Counted from the first letter of the stretch, positions 37,200 to 46,334 are shown. The stretch is DNA of 64,000 nucleotides from Gillisella taibaishanensis (GCF_001938985.1 NZ_MKIN01000021.1:682001-746000), one strand, 5' to 3'. The notes: generated by a model from the letters alone, not told the origin. Program-made: numbers and translations.

Positions 37200-38336
37200 T
37201 TAGCGATAGGGCTCGGCAATTGCCACCAAGGAGGCGGAAATCAGGGCCGCCTGCTGCTGTTTAGGCGCAGCGGACATCTCTAGCTCACCGATTTTCAGCG
37301 AGTTGTTGACGACCAGCGATGCGCGTGGAATACGTCGGCGCTCGAAGTCCGCCAGAACTTGCGCAACGGACTGACCACTGGCGAGTTCGTCGCAGAGTAC
37401 GATAGCATCTTCAATTGCTGCGCCAGCGCCGGCGCCTAGATGAGGGGTCGTGGCGTGGACGGCATCCCCGATCAACACGACGCGACCCACGCTCCAGCGA
37501 TCGGTTAGAAGAACGCTTTCCAGCGGCCGATAAAGGATCGGCGTATCCTCGTTAATCGTATCGCGCAACCGAGCAACCTCGCCGCCAAAGCCTTCCATCA
37601 ACTGACGCAACAAGCCGGGAAGTTGAGCCTTTTCCCGCCACGGATTATTAGGCACATGTTCCAGCAAATAAAGGTACATCTTGTCCGGCGAACACAGGGT
37701 AAAGCCAAGCTTGACCCTGTCGCCCAGAAACATGCGGCCGCAATCCCACCCGGCTGGTATGTCGAACAGCGCGCGCCAGCAGGCTTGGCCCGTAAAACGT
37801 GGCAGCGGCGCGTCGGGCAATATCATGGACCGCGTTTTCGAGAACAGTCCGTCGGCGCCGATCACCAGGTCGTAGCGGCTGCGCGTACCATCGGAAAACA
37901 GCACATCGACACCGGCGCCATCCTGGCTCAGTTCTGTCATATTGAGACCGGCCCGCACTTCGGCTCCGGCCGCCAATACCCGAGATTTCATGATCGCGTG
38001 CAGCACGGGGCGCAAGATCCCACCTTCCGCCGGAACGTGCGGTGCATAGAGTCGGGGAGAGGCCATCTTAGCCAACACATCGCCGGCCTGACTGCAAAGA
38101 ACAAAACTGTCATAGCAGTTGCCTTTGGCCATGATCTCGTCAGCAAGACCAAGATCGCAAAGAGCGCGTAACGTCAGCACCGAAAGGGTGATCCCGGTGC
38201 CGTAAACACCCCAATTGGGGTCGATATCGATAAGATCGACCGCGACGTCCTGCTCACGCAGTCGCATGGCCGCAGCCATGCCGGCGACACCTCCCCCGAC
38301 GACCAGAACCTTGGTGACCAGTGACGGTTTACTCAT
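37200..38336 (-). CDS. FAD-dependent aromatic-type monooxygenase
   Basis: A 378-residue flavoprotein of the salicylate/p-hydroxybenzoate hydroxylase group. KVLVVGGGVAGMAAAMRLRE is the FAD motif (about residues 9-28), YDLVIGADGLFSKTR the DG motif, and GRVVLIGDAVHATTPHLGAGAG the GD motif that contacts the flavin ribityl chain. Members hydroxylate aromatic rings or, less often, tetracyclines and N-heterocycles. The ATG at 38336 follows GGGAGGAG; a longer reading to 38450 is rejected. Its promoter region carries operator site D. Its presence suggests that an aromatic or heteroaromatic ring is part of the cluster's substrate. Confidence 0.88.
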   Translation of the reverse strand: MSKPSLVTKVLVVGGGVAGMAAAMRLREQDVAVDLIDIDPNWGVYGTGITLSVLTLRALCDLGLADEIMAKGNCYDSFVLCSQAGDVLAKMASPRLYAPHVPAEGGILRPVLHAIMKSRVLAAGAEVRAGLNMTELSQDGAGVDVLFSDGTRSRYDLVIGADGLFSKTRSMILPDAPLPRFTGQACWRALFDIPAGWDCGRMFLGDRVKLGFTLCSPDKMYLYLLEHVPNNPWREKAQLPGLLRQLMEGFGGEVARLRDTINEDTPILYRPLESVLLTDRWSVGRVVLIGDAVHATTPHLGAGAGAAIEDAIVLCDELASGQSVAQVLADFERRRIPRASLVVNNSLKIGELEMSAAPKQQQAALISASLVAIAEPYR

Positions 38337-38471
38337 AAAACTCTCCTCCCTGCGCCTGTCACGACCGGTTTTTCCTCCCGGGCCGATCATGCCGCACTGC
38401 CGTACATCAAAAGAAATCGCCGTCTGGACTGACGGTTGGCACCATTCCAACGTCTATTATTCGCTATTTAA

Positions 38472-38487
38472 TTGGTTGACCAATCAA
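38472..38487. promoter_or_regulatory. TetR-type operator site D
   Basis: TTGGTTGACCAATCAA fits the motif of sites A-C, with TTGGTTG identical to site A and the right arm CAATCAA. It is 136 bases before the monooxygenase start and 23 bases before a short divergent reading frame. Confidence 0.6.
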
Positions 38488-38509
38488 AAAATATAACCGG
38501 GAGGTAGAT

Positions 38510-38674
38510 ATGATTCGGCCTCTGCTCGTCAACGCCAATAGGCAGTCTGGAAGACTGCAACCGAATGGTGGCGGCGAGGTTCTGCAGTTGAACCGGAATT
38601 CAGCTTCAATAATTCTCGTATCGGCGCTTACGGCGACTTTTGCGCAAGAAATGGGGGGAGATTTTCGAGATTGA
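38510..38674 (+). CDS. Possible 54-residue protein or gene remnant
   Basis: A short frame begins MIRPLLVNANRQSGR and ends at a TGA at 38672-38674. It has GGGAGG six bases before the ATG, and operator site D lies directly upstream, which is the placing of a real, regulated gene. I recognise no family. Mid-length it has a hydrophobic stretch (about residues 34-44). It could be a small peptide or the 5' remnant of a lost gene, for example a transporter of this cluster, since none is present. The rest of 38337-38835 holds nothing I can identify. Confidence 0.3.
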   Translation: MIRPLLVNANRQSGRLQPNGGGEVLQLNRNSASIILVSALTATFAQEMGGDFRD

Positions 38675-38835
38675 GGACACCTGCCAGCGCCGACCGGCCG
38701 ATGGGTAAGCCGCCGCCGATCCGGAACGTTAACAACATTGGCACAGGCTGTTGCGAACCGCACGCAGCCTACTTCAACGTATGCCTCAATGTGTCGAGAC
38801 GTTCGCCGGGTTTAGATCCAAGGGCATCTGAACTA

Positions 38836-39516
38836 TTAGGCAGGTCTTAGCGCGTTGAGACCCGCCAAGGCAAATTTCAGCAGCAGCGAATAGGCATTTG
38901 AGAGGTCTGCTCCCGAAAAACGGCCGTCGGAAAGGGAGTCGAGACGTCTGTTCTTGGACACTGTCTGAAGCATCAGCACAAGTACCATAGCAAAGCCGCG
39001 CAACAAGGTTTCCTCATCGATATCAGGCATAAGCGTGCGAAGTCGTGCGATGAACAGATTGGCCGTTTCGTCGTAATTCTCACGGATGTAGCTAAGCCAT
39101 CGGTCGTTTGTCGCCAGCTTTGCAAGAAGCAGAAGATAGGCCTGCCAACCCTCGTCATTGCTTTGCATCTGCTCAAACAGCGGTTGCATGAAGGCGTCCA
39201 GCAGGCTCTCCACAGTCACGTTGCCGCTTTCTTCCAACGCCGCCAGCCGTGCCCGCCGCGTCAGATTGAGCGTTTCGGCCCGGCGCGCGACAATGGCTGC
39301 AAACAGATTTTCCTTGGTCTTGAAGTGGTAGCTGACCAGAGCAAGCGTCACGCCAGCAGAATTGGTGATGTCGCGCAAAGAGACGGTATCGAAGGAATGA
39401 TTGCCAAACAATAATTCGGCGGCAGCGATGATTTTTTCCCGAGTCTGGTCCCCGTTAGCTCGCGTCTGTGGCGCTGCTTCGTTCCGCTCGCTGCCTGCCT
39501 TGGCCTTGCTGACCAT
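38836..39516 (-). CDS. TetR family transcriptional regulator
   Basis: A 226-residue regulator. The TetR DNA-binding domain is at about residues 25-70 (REKIIAAAELLFGNHSFDTVSLRDITNSAGVTLALVSYHFKTKENLFAAI); the rest is a helical ligand domain of about 150 residues. GGGAGA lies eight bases before the ATG at 39516. It is the only regulator in 29779-39516, and four copies of a 16-bp palindrome lie before genes of that stretch, so it most likely represses them until a cluster intermediate binds. A copy before its own start was not found. Confidence 0.88.
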   Translation of the reverse strand: MVSKAKAGSERNEAAPQTRANGDQTREKIIAAAELLFGNHSFDTVSLRDITNSAGVTLALVSYHFKTKENLFAAIVARRAETLNLTRRARLAALEESGNVTVESLLDAFMQPLFEQMQSNDEGWQAYLLLLAKLATNDRWLSYIRENYDETANLFIARLRTLMPDIDEETLLRGFAMVLVLMLQTVSKNRRLDSLSDGRFSGADLSNAYSLLLKFALAGLNALRPA

Positions 39517-39963
39517 AGTCCATTCTCCCTTACCGATCGATCCTGCCTTAGAAGGTCCGGAGTTCCCGAGCCCACACATCTTTGCCTTCCCACTCACCGA
39601 CATAGGCAAGCTATAGCCGGCTGTCATCTGTTTGCGCTCTTTTAATCGGCGCCGCAGCGCGGCCATATAAATCGATGCGAAGGCTGCTGGCAGTAGCCGA
39701 TACCATAAATGCACGAGTTCGGCATTCCGTACTGCCACTCCCGGGTGATGAACCTGTCAGAACGGAGATCTTCACGAACTAATCCCAAGGCCACCCTTGC
39801 GGACATCCCAAGATTGTATTGCAATTCATAGCCTTGGACGTTGATCTCAGTTCTCCCTCTCGGCGGAACCGTCGAGCGTCCGCAGCGTTGTCAGACGCCA
39901 GGATCCGCCAACGTTTTTCGGCGGAAACAGAGCGACTTCAATTCTCCAGCCGACGCGGTGCCC
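39517..39963. other. Divergent intergenic region
   Basis: About 450 bases between the leftward TetR gene and the rightward ABC transporter gene. It should hold both promoters. No gene with a recognisable signature and no strong hairpin were found. A TTG-initiated extension of the ABC gene from 39841 is possible but unsupported. Confidence 0.35.
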
Positions 39964-41928
39964 ATGTCAGATGCCAATTCAAAGCTAAATCGTTCCACCG
40001 GCGTCCAAGAGCAGAAAAAAGCTTCTGCCGATCAACACCAAGAAGCAGAAATCCCACCGCCTGAAAACCCGGAGCATGACTGGAATCTGACGCCGGAGGA
40101 GGCTGAAGAGGCGAGAAAGGCCTATCTGCTGAAACGGTTCTGGATCAGCGCCCGAGGCTACTGGAGCCGTCGCGGCGATAAGCTTGCCTGGCCTTTTTCC
40201 TTGGCACTGTTGGCTTTGATCGGCATTAACGTTGGTTTTCAATACGGCATCAACGTCTGGAACCGCAGCATTTTCGACGCGATCGAGCAACGCAATGCCA
40301 GCGATGTCTATCGGCTGGGCTTGCTGTTTCCGCCACTCGTGTTGGGAAGCGTCGGCCTCGTCACTTTACAGGTCTACGTCCGCATGTTGATACAGCGCCG
40401 CTGGCGTTCGTGGCTGACCAAATCGCTGGTTTCCCGCTGGCTGACCAATGGCCGCTATTACCAGCTTAACCTGATCGGCGGAGATCACGGCAATCCCGAG
40501 GCCCGCATCTCCGAAGACATGCGCATCGGAACTGAGTCCCCGGTCGATTTTACCGCCGGCGTAATCTCCGCATTCCTGTCGGCGTCAACCTTTATCGTCG
40601 TTCTCTGGACCATAGGGGGCGCGCTGACCATCTCCATCGCCGACACATGGATCACCATACCAGGCTTTCTGGTGATTGCTGCGGTTGTCTACGCTGGCAT
40701 CACCTCAAGCTCGATCGCCTTTATCGGCCGCAACTTTGTTGTGGTCTCCGAGGCCAAGAACCAAACCGAAGCAGAGTTTCGCTACACCCTGACGCGCGTG
40801 CGGGAAAATGGTGAAAGCATTGCTCTGCTTGGTGGAGAAGAAGAGGAGCAAAGCGATCTCGACAAAACCTTCGGCAAGGTAAGACAGCAGTGGCGCCTGC
40901 TTGCCAAGCAGCATATGCGCACCACTGTTGTCTCCCATGGCTCGATGCTGATCGCACCCGTCGTACCGCTGCTTCTCTGCGCGCCGAAATTCCTGGATGG
41001 AAGCATGTCTCTCGGGCAAGTCATGCAGGCCGCGTCTGCCTTTACCATCGTGCAGGGTGCTTTCGGCTGGCTGGTCGACAACTATCCGCGGCTTGCCGAC
41101 TGGAACGCCTGTGCGCGGCGCGTCGCATCGCTGATGCTATCGCTCGACGGATTGGAACGAGCAGAATCGAGCGAAGCATTCGGCCGGATCAAACGGGGTG
41201 AAACAACTGGCGAATTTGTGCTTAGCCTGCGAAATCTCTCGGTTTCGCTTGGCGATGGCACGGCGGTCGTCAAGGAAACCGAGGTGGACATCAAGCCGGG
41301 CGAGCGTGTGCTTGTCGCGGGCGAATCCGGATCCGGCAAAAGTACCTTGATACGGGCGATTTCAGGACTTTGGCCATGGGGTGATGGCGAGGTCAGCTTC
41401 CGCCCCGACCAGAAGCTATTTATGCTGCCGCAACGACCATACATTCCATCTGGAACTCTCGGCCGCGCGGTCGCCTATCCCGAAGCGGCGGATCGTTATA
41501 GCGTGGAGGAGGTTCAAGCCGCCCTTGAAAAGGTCGGCCTCGGACATCTCGCAGACCGGATTGAGGACGAAGCGCCCTGGGATCATACGCTGTCTGGCGG
41601 CGAAAAGCAGCGCTTGGCCTTTGCTCGGCTTCTGCTGAACGACCCCGACATCATCGTCCTCGATGAGGCAACCTCCGCGCTTGATGAAAAGACACAAGAC
41701 AAGATCATGGATATGATGATCAACGAACTGCCCAAGGCAACCATCGTCAGTGTCGCGCATCGCATTGAACTTGAAGCTTTCCATAGCCGAAAGATCACAT
41801 TGGAACGCCGGGACGGTGGCGCCAGACTGGTCAGCGATATCGAGTTGAGGCCACGCAAGCGCAAGCACCGGGTGCTCTCACGGTTGCTTGATCCGTCGAA
41901 CCGGAGAGGGACTCAGGTCACGAGGTAA
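39964..41928 (+). CDS. BacA/SbmA-like ABC transporter with fused ATPase (YddA/BclA type)
   Basis: A 654-residue half-transporter. The N-terminal membrane domain (about residues 40-350) follows the SbmA/BacA and ABC_membrane_2 pattern, including ARGYWSRRGDKLAWPFSLAL, YGINVWNRSIFDAIEQRN and the EAA-like region ENGESIALLGGEEEE. The C-terminal ATPase has Walker A GESGSGKST, signature LSGGEKQRLAFARLLL and Walker B IIVLDEATSALDE. Relatives include E. coli YddA and Bradyrhizobium BclA, which takes up antimicrobial peptides and is needed for bacteroid differentiation. The ATG at 39964 is chosen over a TTG at 39841. It lacks operon partners. Confidence 0.87.
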   Translation: MSDANSKLNRSTGVQEQKKASADQHQEAEIPPPENPEHDWNLTPEEAEEARKAYLLKRFWISARGYWSRRGDKLAWPFSLALLALIGINVGFQYGINVWNRSIFDAIEQRNASDVYRLGLLFPPLVLGSVGLVTLQVYVRMLIQRRWRSWLTKSLVSRWLTNGRYYQLNLIGGDHGNPEARISEDMRIGTESPVDFTAGVISAFLSASTFIVVLWTIGGALTISIADTWITIPGFLVIAAVVYAGITSSSIAFIGRNFVVVSEAKNQTEAEFRYTLTRVRENGESIALLGGEEEEQSDLDKTFGKVRQQWRLLAKQHMRTTVVSHGSMLIAPVVPLLLCAPKFLDGSMSLGQVMQAASAFTIVQGAFGWLVDNYPRLADWNACARRVASLMLSLDGLERAESSEAFGRIKRGETTGEFVLSLRNLSVSLGDGTAVVKETEVDIKPGERVLVAGESGSGKSTLIRAISGLWPWGDGEVSFRPDQKLFMLPQRPYIPSGTLGRAVAYPEAADRYSVEEVQAALEKVGLGHLADRIEDEAPWDHTLSGGEKQRLAFARLLLNDPDIIVLDEATSALDEKTQDKIMDMMINELPKATIVSVAHRIELEAFHSRKITLERRDGGARLVSDIELRPRKRKHRVLSRLLDPSNRRGTQVTR

Positions 41929-41969
41929 CTTCGTCGTAACTCGATAAAACGAGGTACGACAAATGACCA

Positions 41970-43019
41970 TCAAGCCGACGCTCGCAGCATCAGATCCGAC
42001 TTCAGCAGGATCTGGTCGCGGCCAAGCCCCTGCTCTGCCCCGTCGACCTCGCCCAGTTTTTTCAGGAGCAGGCCGATCGCCAGGCGGCCAATCTCGTTAT
42101 AGTTCTGCGCCACCGTCGTAATGGGCGGGCAGGCATATTGTGACAGCGGATGGTCGTCATGGCCTGCCACTCTCAGATCGTTGGCGGCACCATGGCCGAC
42201 CTTCAGCCCTTTTTGCCAGGCGGCGGCGATGACGCCGAAGGCCAGGCGGTCATTGGCGCAGACAATCGTGCGTGTCGGTAGTTCGTTGAGGTTCTCAAAA
42301 AGACGCGATGCTTCCTCGAAGGCAAAGCGCTCGAAGTCCCATGTCAGATCGTTGGAGACGGTGAGCACCGCTGGGCTGAAATTGGCCGTCTCCATCGCTT
42401 CAACATAGACCTGCCGTCTCTGGGCGGCGTTGCGGTTCACCTCGGGCATTCCGAAAAAGCAGGGCGGTTCGCCGGAGCGGCAGAGGTAATCGACAATCAG
42501 TCCAAAGCTCTGGCGATTGTCGCTGCCCACAAAAGAGGCTTCCTCCTCAGGCGGGGCATCGACATACACAAGGGGAATGTCGCGCGCCAGAACATGCAGT
42601 GGCGAGTTTCTGCGCATGGTGCCGATGGGCGCAATGATCGCCCCCGCAACATTCATCGACTGCAGCGTGCTGACGGCGGCATCCTCAGCCTCGAGCCGTC
42701 CATCCGATGAAAGCATAAAGGCCAGAAACCCGGCCTCAGCGGCAATCGTCTCGATGCGGCGAGTCAGGGCCATGTAAAACGGGTCTAGCGCGTTCGGGAT
42801 GATAATGCCGATGATATTGCTGCGGCGACGATTGAGGTTGACCGCAAACAGGTTTGGCTTGAAGCCTGATTTCTTCAGCGCCTCCTCGATGGCATCGCGC
42901 GTCTTCTTGCGCACCGAAGACGGATCGTTGAAATATTTCGAAACCGTGGGCCTGGAGAGGCCAACGAATTCCGAGAAGTCTTCCATCGTCTTGATCGGCT
43001 TTCGCAAGTCTCTCTCCAT
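41970..43019 (-). CDS. LacI family regulator of the altritol/galactitol cluster
   Basis: A regulator of 349 residues. A variant LacI helix-turn-helix (MEDFSEFVGLSRPTVSKYFN, about residues 11-30) is followed by the ligand domain beginning RRRSNIIGIIIPNALDPFY. The ATG at 43019 is likely; a GTG one codon upstream is the alternative. It is the last gene of a leftward run (binding protein, SDR, alcohol dehydrogenase, LacI) and probably acts on the paired TTACAYGCGWAAA motifs in the divergent promoter at 46335-46648. Confidence 0.88.
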   Translation of the reverse strand: MERDLRKPIKTMEDFSEFVGLSRPTVSKYFNDPSSVRKKTRDAIEEALKKSGFKPNLFAVNLNRRRSNIIGIIIPNALDPFYMALTRRIETIAAEAGFLAFMLSSDGRLEAEDAAVSTLQSMNVAGAIIAPIGTMRRNSPLHVLARDIPLVYVDAPPEEEASFVGSDNRQSFGLIVDYLCRSGEPPCFFGMPEVNRNAAQRRQVYVEAMETANFSPAVLTVSNDLTWDFERFAFEEASRLFENLNELPTRTIVCANDRLAFGVIAAAWQKGLKVGHGAANDLRVAGHDDHPLSQYACPPITTVAQNYNEIGRLAIGLLLKKLGEVDGAEQGLGRDQILLKSDLMLRASA

Positions 43020-43073
43020 CACTCATCGACCTGCCCTTTTAGCACCGGAATCATCCGTTGAAAGGGGAGAGCG

Positions 43074-44087
43074 TCAGGGGGAAACGAATTGCACTTTCAT
43101 CGTTGTCGGGTCCGACGGCTTTGCGAGGAAGAATGGAAGAAGCTCCTCGAGAGGCAGCCTGTGGCTGACTAGCTTCGCCATCCTCCCATCGTCCGCACCA
43201 AGGATTTCAAGCGCGTCGGGGATATTGCGGTTCAGGGAATGAGACCCGACGATCTTGATCTGCCGCCGAAAAATCTCGAACGGGTGGATCGTCACCGTGG
43301 CCGTGGGAGGGCAGACGCCGAACAGAAGCGCGGTCCCACCATCTTCGACCAAGTCGATCATCTTTTCCACAACGGACGGCACCCCGGTGGCATCAGCGAC
43401 GAAGTCGAAGCCATGGCGCTGCGACGTGAGGCTGTCCGATCCGGACACGGCCGTGCCGAGACCGAGATCTGCGGCAAATGCCAGACGATCCTCGTTAATA
43501 TCAGCAACCGTTACCGCGTCCGCTCCCCTCGCCTGCAGCGTGAGAGCCATCAGAAGGCCGATAGGACCGGCGCCGAAAACCAGAGCCCTCTGCGGAATAC
43601 GATCACCTTTACCGGCGCCCGCGGTTTTCAGGCCGTTCAGGACACAGGCAAGCGGTTCCGCCAGTGCCGCGCGGTCGAAGGGGAGATTACGGATCCGGTG
43701 AAGCTGGTCGGCACGCACAACGCTATAGTCGCTGAAACCGCCATCCTGCGTTACACCATAGGCCTTGAGATTAGCGCAAAGATTGGTGAGCCCCTTGCGG
43801 CAGGCTGGGCAGGTTCCGCAGGGCAAGTTGGGATCGACGACGACCCGATCGCCAATGCTGAAATGCGTGATGTCGCTTGCGAGGGCTTCGATCTCGCCTG
43901 CAAACTCGTGTCCTGGAATAACCGGAAAGGCGCTTGCGCCATAGCGGCCATGCAGCACATCGATATCCGTGTGGCAAAGTCCTGATGCTCTGACCCGTAT
44001 CAGGGCGTGGCCCTCGGGAAGGTGGCTGCCGAGGGAAAGATTAGCCAGCACCGGTTGGCCCTTTCCCACAAATTGAATGGCCTTCAT
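43074..44087 (-). CDS. Zinc alcohol dehydrogenase, probable D-altritol 5-dehydrogenase
   Basis: A 337-residue medium-chain dehydrogenase (PF00107/PF08240). Catalytic zinc ligands are in GLCHTDIDVLHG and PGHEFAGE, the structural zinc has four cysteines in CGTCPACRKGLTNLC, and the NAD motif is LVFGAGPIGLLMAL. In A. tumefaciens C58 a PF00107 enzyme in a cluster with the same partners (PF00294 kinase, PF08013 epimerase, SBP) oxidises D-altritol to D-tagatose. The neighbours here match, so the same role is inferred. It sits 15 bases after the SDR gene. Confidence 0.85.
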   Translation of the reverse strand: MKAIQFVGKGQPVLANLSLGSHLPEGHALIRVRASGLCHTDIDVLHGRYGASAFPVIPGHEFAGEIEALASDITHFSIGDRVVVDPNLPCGTCPACRKGLTNLCANLKAYGVTQDGGFSDYSVVRADQLHRIRNLPFDRAALAEPLACVLNGLKTAGAGKGDRIPQRALVFGAGPIGLLMALTLQARGADAVTVADINEDRLAFAADLGLGTAVSGSDSLTSQRHGFDFVADATGVPSVVEKMIDLVEDGGTALLFGVCPPTATVTIHPFEIFRRQIKIVGSHSLNRNIPDALEILGADDGRMAKLVSHRLPLEELLPFFLAKPSDPTTMKVQFVSP

Positions 44088-44102
44088 GGTCGCAAACCTC
44101 CC

Positions 44103-44873
44103 TCAACTCATCCAGTTGCCGCCGTCGACATTGTAGGTCTGCGCCAGGATGTAATCGCTGTCTGCAGATGCCAGGAAAACGGCAAGCCCCTTGATGTCAT
44201 CAGGCGTTGCGAACCGGCCGATCGGCACCGATTTTGCCACCTGCGCCTTCTTCTCGCCGGGCTTCAGACCTTCCCATTCCGCGAATTTGGCATCGACCAC
44301 GTCCCAGTGCTCGCCATCGACAACGCCAGGTGCGATCGCGTTGACATTGATGCCGTGCTTGACAAGCGCAAGCGCTGCCGACTGAGTGGCCGAAATGATG
44401 GCGGCCTTCGATGCGCAGTAGAGGGTGACGAGCGCCTCGCCCCGACGCCCGGCTTGGCTCGCCATGTTGATGATCTTGCCGCCACGCTTGCGGTCGATCA
44501 TCACGTTTGACACGGCCCGCATCATGAACAATGGTCCCTTGAAGTTCACGTCCATCACACGGGTATAACTTTCCTCGGTGATGCCGTTGATCGGCGCCAT
44601 ATCGAAGATCGCGGCATTGTTGACGAGGATGTCGATGCCGCCGAATTCCTGGTCGACGGCTTTCACCACCCGGTCGATATCGGCAATATCGGTGACATCG
44701 AGCTTCATGGCTTTCGCTGCCGGGCCGATATCGGCCGCAGCCTGTGTCGCCCGTTCGATATTGATATCGGCGATGACGACTTTCGCGCCTTCGGCCACGA
44801 AGGCTTCGGCAAAGCCGAGGCCGATGCCGCGCGCGCCACCGGTGATCAGGGCAACCTTGTCTTTCAGTCTCAT
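44103..44873 (-). CDS. SmoS-like SDR, sorbitol/galactitol dehydrogenase
   Basis: A 256-residue short-chain dehydrogenase starting MRLKDKVALITGGARGIGLG, with NNAAIF, the serine in NMASQAGRRGEA and YCASK, and ending DYILAQTYNVDGGNWMS. This ending and GVVDGEHWDVVDAKFAEWE closely follow SmoS, which oxidises sorbitol to fructose and galactitol to D-tagatose. With the kinase and epimerase divergent from it, galactitol to D-tagatose is the natural reaction here. GGAGA lies eight bases before the ATG at 44873; longer readings lack this. The gene follows the binding-protein gene by 147 bases. Confidence 0.88.
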   Translation of the reverse strand: MRLKDKVALITGGARGIGLGFAEAFVAEGAKVVIADINIERATQAAADIGPAAKAMKLDVTDIADIDRVVKAVDQEFGGIDILVNNAAIFDMAPINGITEESYTRVMDVNFKGPLFMMRAVSNVMIDRKRGGKIINMASQAGRRGEALVTLYCASKAAIISATQSAALALVKHGINVNAIAPGVVDGEHWDVVDAKFAEWEGLKPGEKKAQVAKSVPIGRFATPDDIKGLAVFLASADSDYILAQTYNVDGGNWMS

Positions 44874-45020
44874 GGTTCGGTCTCCGACAAACCGCGTCTT
44901 GACGTGGCGGTCGTCCATCTGGGTCTGCAATCGGGATTGGAGATCGATGCCCGGCGAAGGAGCGCCGGGCATCGCGGGAGGACCTGCCGCCCTGAACGTG
45001 CTGAGCGGCAGGCTGAAGCG

Positions 45021-46334
45021 CTACTTGATGTAATGGGCGCGGGTCATGTCGCGCGTCACCTGCTTCTGCGAGGCCTCAAGGGCGGCGTCGACAGACTTTT
45101 GACCGGCCAGAGCGGCACTGATCTGCTGGCCGACGAAGGTGCCGATGCCCTGGAACTCCGGAATGGCCACGAACTGCACGCCGGTATAGGGCACAGGATC
45201 CTTGGTGGGCTTGGACGGATCAGCAGACATGATGGCCTTCAGCACCGTATCGGCAAACGGCGCCGCCTTCTGGTATTCGGCAAGCGCGTAGGTGGATTTG
45301 CGGGTGCCGGGCGGAATGGAAACCCAGCCTTCCGTCTGGCCGACAAGCTTTACATAATCCTTGGAGGTCGCCCATTTGACGAAGGATTTGGCGGTTTCAG
45401 CCTTCTTCGTCGTTGCCGGGATTGCCAGGTTCCACGACCAGGACCAGCTAGAACCCGCAGGCGTCACGGCAACGGGAGACCGGGTGAAGGCAACCTTGTC
45501 GGCAACCTTGCTCTGCTTGGGATCGTAGACGCGGCCCGCTGCCGAGGTGGCGTCGATCCACATGGCACATTTGCCCGAGGCAAACAGCGTCTGGTTTTCG
45601 TTGAAGCCGTTCGACGTCACACCAGGTGGGCCATATTTCTTCATCAGGTCGACGTAATCGGTGACTGCCTTTTTCCACGGCTCGGTGGTGAGTTGCGGTT
45701 TCCAGTCCATATCGAACCAGCGGCCGCCATAGGTATTCACCATGGTGCCAAGGAAGGCCATGTTCTCGCCCCAACCCGGCTTGCCGCGCAGGCAAAGGCC
45801 GTACTGGCTCTTGGCCTTGTCCGTCAGTTTGGCCGCATAGTCCTTGATTTGGTCATAGGTCGGCTGGTCGGGCATCTTGATGCCGGCGGCGTCGAAAAGA
45901 TCCTTGCGGTAAAGGGTGAAGGAGCTTTCGGTGTAGAACGGCACCGCATAGAGCTTTCCATTGACAGTCAGGCCCGCCTTGATCGGATCGAGCAGGTCAC
46001 CGTAATCATAGTCGTCGCCGAGGTCGTCCATCTGGCGCAACCATCCGGACTTGCCCCAGATCGGTGCCTCATAACCGCCGATCGTCATGATGTCGAACTG
46101 ACCACTCTTCGTGGCAATATCCGTCGTCAACTTCTCGCGCAGCACGTTCTCCTCCAGAACGACCCACTTGATCTTGTTGCCGGTCTGCTGCTCCCACTGC
46201 TTGGAGAGCTTCTGCATGATGATCATGTCGCCATTGTTGACGGTCGCGATCGTGATGTCCTCGGCATGCGCCATTCCTGCAAGCAGGCCAAAGCCGACCA
46301 CGGACGACAAAAGGATGCTAGGCCTTACACTCAT
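45021..46334 (-). CDS. Polyol ABC transporter substrate-binding protein (SmoE-like)
   Basis: A 437-residue periplasmic binding protein with a signal peptide (residues 1-24, ending GMAHA) and the family 1 fold; DITIATVNNGDMIIMQKLSKQW, YEAPIWGKSGWLRQMDDLGDDY and VPFYTESSFTLYRKDLFDAAG match sorbitol/mannitol-binding SmoE proteins. GGAGGAG lies six bases before the ATG at 46334. Normally smoF, smoG and smoK (two permeases and an ATPase) follow, but here the next genes are dehydrogenases, and no partner subunits are in the cluster. It must borrow another transporter or the partners lie elsewhere. Confidence 0.87.
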   Translation of the reverse strand: MSVRPSILLSSVVGFGLLAGMAHAEDITIATVNNGDMIIMQKLSKQWEQQTGNKIKWVVLEENVLREKLTTDIATKSGQFDIMTIGGYEAPIWGKSGWLRQMDDLGDDYDYGDLLDPIKAGLTVNGKLYAVPFYTESSFTLYRKDLFDAAGIKMPDQPTYDQIKDYAAKLTDKAKSQYGLCLRGKPGWGENMAFLGTMVNTYGGRWFDMDWKPQLTTEPWKKAVTDYVDLMKKYGPPGVTSNGFNENQTLFASGKCAMWIDATSAAGRVYDPKQSKVADKVAFTRSPVAVTPAGSSWSWSWNLAIPATTKKAETAKSFVKWATSKDYVKLVGQTEGWVSIPPGTRKSTYALAEYQKAAPFADTVLKAIMSADPSKPTKDPVPYTGVQFVAIPEFQGIGTFVGQQISAALAGQKSVDAALEASQKQVTRDMTRAHYIK

